NCBI GenBank assembly: GCA_004154925.1
Contig: QJNS01000186.1
Span: forward strand, 1 to 64,000
DNA: 64,000 bases
Origin: Monosporascus cannonballus
Taxonomy: Eukaryota; Ascomycota; Sordariomycetes; Xylariales
Direction: 5' to 3'
Shown here: positions 44,201-54,540 of the stretch, piece after piece
Layout of the letters: each line of letters starts with the position of its first letter
How positions within the stretch are numbered: the first letter of the stretch is position 1
The notes under the pieces: model-generated
Told to the model about the DNA's origin: nothing
The model's database searches: none
Seen by the model: only the letters and a program-made list of their open reading frames with translations
Program-made: the position numbers and the translations under genes

Positions 44201-47200
44201 ACCTTTTAATTAATAATTATTTTCCGGTATTAAAAAAATGCCAAAAATATTAAAATCAAAATTTACGCCTCGGTAAAAATTATATTAAGGATATTTTTAT
44301 AAAAATACGGAAAATATTAGCACTTAATTACATATTAATCGCAAAAATTAAATTTAACCGAAAAACGGTAAATTACAAAGTAATAAAAATTATTAACGAT
44401 TATAAAAAGTTTAAAATATTAACGGTAATATTTTAAAGGTACGGAAGTTTTTTTTAATACTTACCGATTACATAATGTTTAAACATATAATAAAGGCGCC
44501 GGCGCGTAACCTTAAAAAGAAATTGGCCAGATAGGTTTACCGCCTTACGTAATTTGATTTTAAAATCTAATACCGACCGAACGCCGTTAACTAGTAAATA
44601 AATTATTTAAACCCCCGAATTATATATTAAGAAAAATCGTATATAGAAATATAATCCTTAAATTATTCAAAAAATTTGGATTTATAAATAATATGTCGGA
44701 AAACATATATAAAATAGTTATAAATATATAACGTAATTTAAAATATTATAAAAAGGCAAAAGGCTTTATAATAATAATACAAAATTTATTTATTATAAAA
44801 TTCCTAAACAAATTCTAAATAGTAAAAATTTAAATAATTATTATCCGCATAAAAAAAGTAAAAAGCTTTCGTTACATAATTATAAAAAACTTTCGAAAAA
44901 AAGAAAATAAAAAATTATATATATACTAAATTTATCGTTTACGAATAATAATATAAATATAAATCATAATAATAATACGATTAATAATTAAAAAATAATA
45001 ACCGCAAATTACAACTGTATTATAATCGGATTTTAAAAAGTTTAAAAAGGACGAAATTAATATTAAGGCTATTATTTATAATTAATATATTTTATATTTT
45101 ATGGCCAAAAATAATTAAAATCAAAACGGTATTTTAATTAAACATATTCCGATAATTTTATAATTAAGTTCAAAAGTTACAAATTAAAGATTTAAATATT
45201 ATAAAAGTAATACAGATAATTAAATATTAAGCCGGAATAAAAGAAAAATATTTTCTGGATTTAAATAAAATTTTATATTATTAGGATAAATTCGTATTTT
45301 CGTTATAAAACGTTTTACGAAAATAATTAATTAATTAATATTATAATAATTAAAAAGCAAAATATATAAGATATATTTATACGTTAAAATTAATAACTAA
45401 AAGATTTTACTGGAAAAATATAATAAACGATATCCGAAAATATACTAAATAATATGTAAGCTATTAAGGTATAATAAAGTTACATTATAAATTATATAGA
45501 TAATTATAATTTTTACTTTTACTTAAATAACTTTTTTTTAAAGAATTTCGTTAAATTTTATTATAGGTTTTTCCAAAAGCCTAGATTTAAACAGATTAAA
45601 ATATAACGTAATCCTAATAATCGTTAATTATTTTATAAAATTAAAATTATTTATTTTTACGGTTAAAACCTTAACCGTACCCGAATTGGCCCGATTATTT
45701 TACGATAAGGTTAAATACAGATTCGATACGTTAATCGAAATTATTAATAATAAAAATAAGTTATTAACGAATTAATTTTAAGCGGAATTTTATAAAAAAC
45801 AGAAAATAAAACGGCGAATATCGACCGTTTACTATCCGTAAATCGATAAATAAACGGAATATACTTATTAAATCCTAAAATATTACTTTTGTAATTACGT
45901 TAATAAATATTAAAATAATTAGATAAAATTATTATAAAATACGAAATTTGCATATAATAATATATGAAATACGTTTACCGGCCGTTTTCCTTTCGAAGCC
46001 TTATATAAGTATTATTTAAAAATAATAAAATACCTTTTATAAAAGTTTAAAAAATAAATATAAGGAATTAAAAAACGTTTTAAAAAATAACAGCTATTTA
46101 TTAAGTAATATACGAATATTAAGAAAAATTAACGATAACTCAAAAAATATTATAATTAATGTTATATATTTTTAAAATTTTATTTAAAGTAATAAATAAA
46201 TTTATTAATTAAAAACTTTAAGTTTAAAAATTAAAGGTTTATATTTATTTATATTTTGGTTACGATTAAGAAATAAATAAGCTTTTAAACGTACAAAATA
46301 CTTTTTTTATTAAATACTAACGGACATATAATATAGCTCCAATATTTTTATTAAAACCGTAACATAATCGAAAACTGGATAACGCCTAAATAACGTTATT
46401 AAATTTAATAAAAAAACAGGAAAAATAAATACTAAAATATATCGTCCGTTATCGAAATAACGGGAAATAACCCGAATATTTAATTAAATAAAAAGGTTAA
46501 CCCGCTAAATACAATACGTAAAAATCCCGAAAACATTTTAAATACGCGTTTAAAATATTATAACGTTACGAAAAAAAGTTAAATACGAATATAGAAAATA
46601 AAACGACTTAAAAATTGCAAAATAATAACAATTTAATCGGAAATTAATCGCTTAATAATTATAAATATTATAAAAAATAATTTTAAGTAAATTTAAAATA
46701 TTAATATTAAAATATTATTTAATTATATAATTGTTTTTAAATTTTTAACGAATAATTACTTTATTGTATACCGGTTAAAAATCGATAAATAACGTCAAAA
46801 AATTAAACCTTTATTTTAAAAATAAAGTTTTATATTTAATTATTAAATTTTACGTTAATTAGCTTTTAATAAACGTATTAAAAATTAATATAGAAATATC
46901 GGAAAATAATTAAAAAAAATATATAACGGCAAAAAGCGGATATGCTTATTAAATTTATTAAACGTAAAACTCGGAAAACATTTAGGAATATCCTATTTCT
47001 TACGAAAAATAAAGCCCAAATAATCGAAATACAATTTATTACTAGTTGGAAATAAGACGCCGTCCTTAAAACGCTTAACGTACTTAAGTTTCATAATAAT
47101 TTTACCGGGCAAAATTATTTTTTAATTATAGTTGTTAATAAATATTAAAATTTTATTAAAACGTTAAAAAACGAACGAAAAGTATTTATAAGCAAAAAAC

Positions 47201-48244
47201 GCAGTAATATAATAATTTTTAAAAATCGCTTTATTTATAAAAATACCTTAAAATTACGCCTAATCGGAATTTAATTACGGAATAATAAGAAAAAATCGTA
47301 ATATTTATAAATAAAACTTAAATTTGCAAATTTATAAGGCGGCGTCAAAATTGAATTTCCGCAGTTATAACGAATAATTAAAAATCGATTTCCATTATAT
47401 TAAAAAAACGATATTCTTTAATAATAACCGTATTAAAGACAAATTCAGCCTTACGAAAAACGTTAAATCGATAACCGACCGTAATTACGTCAGAACCTTC
47501 GTATTAAATATCCATAATACAAACTTTTACGAATTCGTCGATTAATTCCTAATTATTAATACTAAATTAAAAAACCGTTTAAGCAGTACCATTAAAAACG
47601 ATTAAAATTTAAACGGAAATTAAATAATAATATTAATAATATTAAGAATAATTATTTATTCCGCGAAAAGTTTTATAACAGGAATTAATTACGATATAAT
47701 TTAAGGCATTTAAAATTTGATCGCAAATTATACGATAATTAAAATAACGTTATGTTACATAAATATAATATAGCTTATTACCGTCCGTAATATAATTAAT
47801 ATTTATTTTACTATCGGCGTTAAGGAAATAACATTAAAAAAAAGTCTAATTCTTCTTAGTATCAAAATATCATTTTTTTGGAATTCCTTACGAGAAAGAA
47901 ATATGGCGAACGGAGATAATACGCAAAATAAACGGGAAAGGCGAAATAAAAATAAAAAAACGGGAAACTAAACGGAACGCGTACGCAGAAAAAATGGAAA
48001 TGTAAACGCGAAAGAGAAAAAGAAAAAAAGATAAATAAGATAAGGTTAAAAACGGATTATAATAAGGAATTAAGGGGAACATAATTAATTACGTAATATA
48101 ATACGTATTAATTATTACGACAATTACTTATAACATAATATAACAGTAAATTATCGGCAAATATACGTAATTAACTTTGCAAAACGTATTATATTAAATT
48201 AATAATAATATTATTAAGGATTAATAACCCAAAAAGAGAAAATA

Positions 48245-48452
48245 ATTATAAAAATATAGCTCTTATAAAGATAAAGCTAATAACCGATTAACTATCGATT
48301 AGCCACCGACCCACTTATTAATATAAATCCACTATTTGGTAGCTAATAGGAAACGCCAGATTAAAGTAACTTAATATACTTATTTCTTGGAATTTACTTT
48401 ACGACTGGTCGGAGATCACCTTACCTAGCTTGCAGCTATCTATTATCTTACA
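48245..48452 (+). repeat. LTR copy 3, 3' LTR
   Basis: Homologous to copies 1 and 2 up to TATTATCTTACA at about 48452, where similarity stops. The intact CA end marks the right boundary of the element. Confidence 0.75.
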
Positions 48453-49189
48453 TAAATTTATTATGTTCAAATTCGGAAAAATTAAAAAGATTATAGAGAT
48501 TTCCGTATTTAATATAATCTATATATTTTTTCGAACTATAATAAGTTTTATAAATTTTGTTTTCAGATTTATAACGCAAATAAAAAAAATTTGATAATAT
48601 GATAAAATTAAAACGACCAATACGTTCTGAACAAACTAAAACGTTAGTACGTGTAAAAGGCTTCACCTAAGCGGTCTGCAATCAGTTGTCAATAAGAGTT
48701 TATTTTCTAGCTAAAGAGAAAAGAAAGGGAAGATAAAAATACAGTTATGTGTGTTCGCATATAAGGCGCTGCGCTAGTGCTGCTTAGTACCGGCGTTTGT
48801 CCGGTGCTCTATAATAGGGCTCGATACAGCCCCATCACAGTACGTTTACAAAAATAACGTTTTTAATACGACTCGATATAATAAATATGAAAAAAAAGTT
48901 ACTTATCAAAAACCGATAAACAAATAATTTGATTTTTAAGAATAAAGATCCTGAAAAGAGGGAGATCGTATTATAACCTAACGGTTTTGGCCCTTTATAG
49001 ACGGTCGGGGCCCCAAAGAAAACCGGCCCCAATCTATGCTAAAAAGTTACGTAACTGGCTTAATGGGCTCAAACGTTATTATTAGTTTAAGGACGTTAAG
49101 CTAATCGAATTACGGAAAGCTTAAAGGGGTTTAAGGGGACTTAATTAAGTAAATATCTTAAAGCTAATTAAAAATACCTTAAGCTAGAA

Positions 49190-49401
49190 CGAAAATATAT
49201 ATTCTTATTATTTTTTATAATTTAAATCATTTCAGTTTGTAACCTTTATTTATATTAATCGTTTATAATACGATTTTTATACCTTTAATACCATGAGATG
49301 CAACTAAGTTACTTTATTATTACAGAGTTCAATGATATTTCTGCTAATATAAACTCGTACGACTAAGGTTTAATAGTTAGTTAAACCTCTTAGCCGTTAC
49401 A
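49190..49401 (+). repeat. LTR fragment (right end), second Ty3/gypsy family
   Basis: Direct-orientation match to about 59490-59689: both share GTTTGTAAC, ATATTTCTGNTAATATAAAC, CTCGTACGA, AAGGTTTAATA and TTAGCCGTTA, ending CCGTTACA here. The left part of the LTR is missing. Confidence 0.7.
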
Positions 49402-49879
49402 TTATAGATAATTTTAAAAAACGTAATAAGGTTATTATTATCGTTTTCAAGTTGAAAAATACGTTTATTTATGGCATCTAAATATTAAAAAAACATTTTT
49501 GCAAAAAAAAAAGAAAAAAAGAAAAAAAAACGAAATTACTTTTTTTCGAATTTTATTTCGATATCCGGATTGTTAAAAATTTGGTATATAAATTACTGGG
49601 GCTATTTATTAATCAATATAACGTCGGCAATATTAGGTAAAGTTTATTCATATTTTTAAATAAAAAATTATATTATATAACGGTTAAATGATTTAATTAA
49701 TTATTAAATTTTAATCGTATATATTTATATTAATAACAATATCGTAAAACTTTCAATATTAAATATAATAATACATTATATTTCGCAATATCAAAAATGC
49801 CTTAATTAATAAATTATTATGATAAATCAAAATTATTTAAATTATAAAAACAATAAATATATATATATATATATTTATA

Positions 49880-50070
49880 AATCTCGTTAAATCTCTTAGA
49901 TTATTCCGAATCTATACCGGATAACTGCATGGATCTCGTTGGATCCCTTGGACCACTCCGGATCCATATTACGTGGTGCCGACCCACTTAGGTCCTGTTT
50001 TGGTCACCTAGTAACCGTTTCTGAGACCCTCTCTTGGTTAAGTCATAACAAATAATACTTTAGCGTAAGG
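49880..50070 (-). repeat. LTR fragment (middle), inverted, second Ty3/gypsy family
   Basis: Reverse-complement match to about 59255-59490, sharing GGATAACTGCATGGATCTCG-like, TGGATCCCTTGGA, ACTTAGGTCC, TTTTGGTCACC and GAGACCCTC. It carries about 1.7 copies of the 52-bp unit seen 2.7 times at 59345. It is less RIP-decayed than its surroundings. Confidence 0.75.
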
Positions 50071-51781
50071 CGGTTATTACTATTACCGCCGCTGTTATTC
50101 CGACTATTATTATTCCAGTTATTTACAGGTATACCTGTTTAATTAGGAATTCTTTTATTTAAAATAACGCCGAACGTTTCCCGTAATAATTATTTTGCAG
50201 TAATGTTTTAAGCTTTCCGCAGCCGCATAGGGTTTCGAAACCGGTTTATAAGCTTTTGTACGGGTAAAAACTTAATAGAATTTATGCTTTTGAATATGGC
50301 TTTTTTTACTTTAGCCCTTTAGATAATAAACAAATCGGGTAAATAGGTATTAATAATTTTTAAAACATTAATATAGTCGTGATAATTTATAACAGTTAAT
50401 ATTTAATACTTTGCGGTTTTAATATACATTTTGAAGTACGTAAATAATGAAATATTTATCTAAATCTTAATAATTTTTAAGGTTTGCTTATATCGAATAT
50501 CGATTTCGTAAAATCGAACGTTATTATTAGGCTTAAATTTATTTTTTTAAAGCAATTAACCTTTTTTCGAATCGTAACTTTTTTAATATACCTAATAATA
50601 ATCAAGATAAACGAATTAGTTTAAAAACATATTAATTTTAACGAATCCCTTTTTCTGAGCGACATATAAGGATTATTTTTTATTATATACTTTTAAGGCT
50701 CTTTTGAATTTCGAATAATTCGGGCCATTTAAAATATATTCGTTAATAATTTTATTTTGAAAATAATAAAGTTTAGGAAAAATTGATATCGTTAATAAAG
50801 GTGGTAGTTGGGTTACGTTAAGGTTAATATATATTCATAATATGCGACCCTTTATGCTAAGGTAAAATTCGAAAATGTTATATTTTCTAGAGGTTCCTTT
50901 CTTAAATAAATACTTAAGAGCGTGTTCTGAAAAGAATTCGTCAAGGTTTGATTAAGTAACCATGGTTTCAGAAATAATATAAAGGGTAAGCCGGTTAAGA
51001 TAATTAAAAGTGTAATAGTTAAGCGATAAATATCGTTGGTAACGGAATAATAAGTGTACCGTAAGAGCGATAACAAGGTTCTGAATAACTCTAATAAAAC
51101 GTATGTAATAAATGTATTAAAGCGCGGCTAGAAAGAAATGCGGACCGGGCTTATAACTATAAGACTCTAATATCACATACAGAAGCATATAACTGAAGAA
51201 AAATGTATTAACAGGTTACCTTAACCTTTAGAAGGTCCTAGCTAAAAAGTGAAGGTAGCGAACCCTCCTTTTATATACGTAAATACAGCTGTGGCTGAGA
51301 GGAAACTGTACCAGGGGTACAGGAAGTAATTTCCACTAGGGCTGACTGGCTTTACTAGGTATGACAGATATCGCACTCCTGTTAGGTTATTATATAATAC
51401 ACAATGGCGTTGTATTTCGGTGTAGGGGATTCTTTTATGGTCACCGTTCTTATTCACATAGTTCTAAGAGTCTTTTTTCACCTGGGCGAGCGTTCCGTGT
51501 ATTTAGGCGTAGATTTGTTGGTCCCCGTCATAAATTGAGAACGGATCGGAAGACAACGTGTCGTTACCAGTGAAACAGCGTGGGTTGAGTCTCAGGAATT
51601 AGGAATCCCAATAACCTGGAAGCGCTCTCCTTACTTACTTGACCGCGGCGACCGCCTTTTCTACTCAAGGAATGGCCTCTTGTGTGCTCGATATCAAATC
51701 CACCGTTACCGTTTTTGGCTCTCGATTCCCATCAACGCCAAGACATAGGGCCGAAAGCTATTTTCATCGTATTCCTCGCGA

Positions 51782-52669
51782 TCACTCCTCGGGAACCCCG
51801 GAAAACAAACCCACTCTCAGGCGGTGACTCTGTCTACTCGTCAATACCTTGGTTGAGTTAAGCCTGTTAAGGGGGTGTTTTAGACGTACGGAAGGTAGTT
51901 TCGGTATAACCACTGCCAGGACAGCCAGAAAGTTGATCGTAAAATATGTGAGGTCGTAATGGGTGTAATGTGTACTGAGAAGGAAGAGGACGATGGGAAC
52001 GCTAAGCAGAAATTTCTTTGCCGGAGTATACTGTGCACCGTCGTCGATTTGCTCCCACATGTTCAAATTATCGTAAGCGCCACTATTGAAGTCGAATGGC
52101 ACGCCGCGGACCCAATGAAACATGATGTAGGAACCCAGCATGTAGCAAATGTTGGTCAACGTCCATGAAGTCTCTTGAGAAACACCGGGTACCACATCCC
52201 AAAGTATTTTTAAGGCCGCTATCAGGACAATGTGGATGGTCCACGCCCCTGTTCACGGTCAAGGAGGGATTCGTTAGCCTTGGATGTTTTCCCACAAGCA
52301 CATATTTTCGCAAAAGCGCGTCTAAATGTCTCCTATACGGAGGTTTCGTGCGAGGACGTGAAAGAGAGATTCCTCACCTTTGGCGTTGACCCATTGCGCA
52401 TTTAGATTGGGAAGAGCAGACTGGTCGCTCAGCTGCTCTATGGGCTCCTGAGGCTCCTGGTAGATGCCGAGAATACTACTAGACCTCCGCCTTTTACTGG
52501 CCTTCGGATCACCCATTGTTCGATAGGCACCACCCCGCGGAGGATTGGTGCCGACGTCGTAAGAGACGGTGCGGGGGAGAAGGATTGGGGAAGACAGTTT
52601 GGCGGTATTGAAGGGGTCCGACGAGACGTTGGTGGAGGTGCAGGTCTGACTATCGGATGCGACGGTCAT
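51782..52669 (-). CDS. ORM1: ORM1/ORMDL sphingolipid-homeostasis protein
   Basis: ER membrane regulator that binds and inhibits serine palmitoyltransferase, the first enzyme of sphingolipid synthesis. Three exons: 52669-52378, 52248-51890, 51829-51782; 232 aa. Introns (129 and 60 bp) are GTGAGG...CAG and GTACGT...CAG, and the last exon is only 48 nt. The cytosolic N terminus contains SKRRRSSSILGIYQEP, a basic-Ser cluster where yeast Orm proteins are phosphorylated to relieve inhibition. The conserved core is present: LPNLNAQWVNAKG across the first junction, the first membrane segment IHIVLIAALKILWD, PGVSQETSWTLTN, GSYIMFHWVRGVPFDF, MWEQIDDGAQYTPAKKFL, STHYTHYDLTYF and IPKLPSSHRLRV across the second junction. 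Length is normal for a fungal Orm with an extended N terminus. Confidence 0.96.
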
Positions 52670-54540
52670 ACGAGCAGCTCGGCGGCTAGTGGACGGCGCA
52701 CTGGAGTAGTGGTAACGTGTCGGCGTCAGTGTACGTAGGTAGTTTGACTATCGTGTCTTCGGTTCGTGTTCGTGTTCGTGGGGCGGTCGCGGTAGTAGAG
52801 GACGCGGGTGATTTGTTGATGGGGGTCAAGAGTTCAAAGGGATGCGAGCAAGGAGAATACCTAAGCCCAATGGTACTCCACCTATTTCCAAAGAGTACCC
52901 TAAGCCCCAAGCAATACAAATGAGATCAAATTCAAGTAGTTGCAGGGAGTATGAGGGCGAGGATGAACATATGGGGCAGTCGCGTGTTTTTGGCCAGCGC
53001 AAACGGATCCTCCTCGGCGAGTCGGGATTTTGTAAATACAGGTGATAGGTGGTTACCTAAGTGTAAGTAACCAGGATGATGAAAGGGTTATTAGTTGAAC
53101 TCAAATTGCAAATATGTGTCTGTAAAGAGAGCTATAGCAAGATAATAAAGGGAGAGCTGGAGAATATGACGAAAGCGAAAGCACGATGGTACCATCAATG
53201 ATAGGCAATGGTGATCTTGAGGCTTGGTGGTGATGAAATAATAATAGCTGGTAGCAACTGGTCGACAGCTCAAAGGAGGTGTTCTGCCAGCTGGCCGGGA
53301 TCGGAATGAACAGTGATTGGATGGGGGTCAATACTGGCTGTCGGGATGGCATCCTTTTCTAGAAGGAAAGGAATGCGTCCCCCTCGCAGGACTGGCCCCC
53401 AAGAAACGTTGAGCATGGGTTCAATTTATTGGCGGGTTCTAGACATTGATTGGAAACCCATATGCCGGCTGTCCAATCTCGGCTTTGTGTGGAGACCCTA
53501 TATCTAAGTACATACAGCCCTAGAGCAACCCAAGTGTAACGTCTTAACCACGTTGCTTTGATAAAATGGGGCTATCGGGAAGTAAGCCACGTATATCGGA
53601 CACCTACAAAGCATTCAAGGTAGCTGTAGTTTTAATGGTGATTGCAGGCCATCTTAATTCTGAATTGAATTCGTCGAGCCAGGCAGTCAAGGTCGCCAAG
53701 CTTAATTACCCAATGGCCTGCAAAAGACCGACTTGAACGTAATATTTAGGAAAGAGAAATAAACACATTCATTCCAATATCTACGTACCACCAGAAACTT
53801 GGGGAAACTTGCATGGGTCGAATACCCAGGCGCAATCAAAGTAAAACGAGCGATTCAAGACGGTGAGCTCAGGAGTCAGGGGCCAGGATGCTCCACCGCC
53901 GGGGAAAAATCATGAGCAGCAGACGATTTCCACCGTACTCCTATTTCCTCGTGATGGCGAAATAAACATTCATGGGGTGCCGGTACGATGTTCTAAAAGT
54001 TAAATAAATTGATTGATGTGCCGAAAGGGGAACCTAGGTACGCATATCAACTGGTGTCCGAGCTGGGTCGCTCAAAGTTGGAACCACAATGTGGCGTAAT
54101 TTAGGAGTTAGCCGCAGTTTCTCCGGCGATTATGTAATTCACTGTACAGGTAGGTACGGACCTGCAAAAGATGCTGACCAGGAACCAGAGCCGCAATATC
54201 AAATCGACACGATTGCCAAGGATAGCGGCCGGGTCTGCCAAAAAAAAGAAAATAACAATTTGTTGCTGTCGCTAGCTCTTGGCTCGAATGGCCATACCAC
54301 TCACCTGCACCCCATTGCGAATTTAGAGACTCTTGCCTATGAAGTAACTGTGGTAAGCACTTCTCAGGCTTTTTTGTTTAGGGTATCCCATATCCTCGCC
54401 ACGCACCTGCCCAGGGAGGCTCTCAGCACTTTGTATGGTTGTCGTGTATACTTCTTTGTCGCAAGGGAGTTGAACTGGCACCGATGACATAAAATCCTCT
54501 ATTACTGTAGGATTTCCTATTTTTCATCAATCGCTGGCCC
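52670..54540. promoter_or_regulatory. Divergent intergenic region, ORM / AIR
   Basis: About 1.9 kb between the ORM and AIR starts. It includes a short tandem repeat GTTCGT x3 near 52762 in the ORM 5' region. An open stretch of 132 codons at 54089-54487 has no recognisable domain and I do not call it a gene. No promoter motif could be assigned. Confidence 0.4.

Larger units (their letters stand above)
40603..48452 (+). mobile_element. RIP-inactivated Ty3/gypsy LTR retrotransposon, chromovirus type
   Basis: LTR copies at about 40603-40811, 41042-41250 and 48245-48452 bracket a gag-pol ghost on the plus strand. In order: a gag CCHC knuckle remnant at 42500-42541 in which the three zinc-ligand Cys codons are now TAT; reverse transcriptase with the YxDD box turned into YINNIIIYS (43799-43825), followed by a KFLGFII-type segment near 43930-43960; RNase H-like sequence around 44300-44400; integrase C-terminal motifs around 45815-45990; and a chromodomain-like remnant around 46447-46520 whose Trp codons are stops. 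The order RT-RNaseH-integrase-chromodomain places it among the chromoviruses. About 1.7 kb between the chromodomain and the 3' LTR is unexplained. The element cannot encode functional protein. Confidence 0.85.
39300..51200. repeat. RIP-decayed AT-rich block
   Basis: Almost 12 kb of very AT-rich DNA with sharp compositional borders. Stops (TAA, TAG) fill all frames, yet ghost protein motifs of retroelements are visible, with changes TGT to TAT, GAT to AAT and CAT to TAT. That pattern of C:G to T:A change on both strands is the mark of RIP in Pezizomycotina. No live gene is expected inside. Apparent frames of 60-75 codons here are AT-biased chance runs. Confidence 0.9.
48453..51200. other. AT-rich remnants with LTR fragments of the second element family
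   Basis: No gene. It contains a less decayed segment at 48640-48840, a plus-orientation LTR right end (about 49190-49401) and a minus-orientation LTR middle part (about 49880-50070), both related to the element at 59 kb. From 50.1 to 50.8 kb there is an unclassified AT-rich relic. Confidence 0.6.

Noticed and set aside
47888..49032. Several Phe/Ile-rich open frames on the minus strand of the AT-rich block that look like membrane proteins
   Set aside because: Phe/Ile/Leu richness is an effect of AT composition; there is no conservation signal and the region is RIP-decayed repeat.
54089..54487. 132-codon open frame with an ATG upstream of AIR
   Set aside because: No recognisable domain and no coding composition; more likely chance openness in the promoter region.
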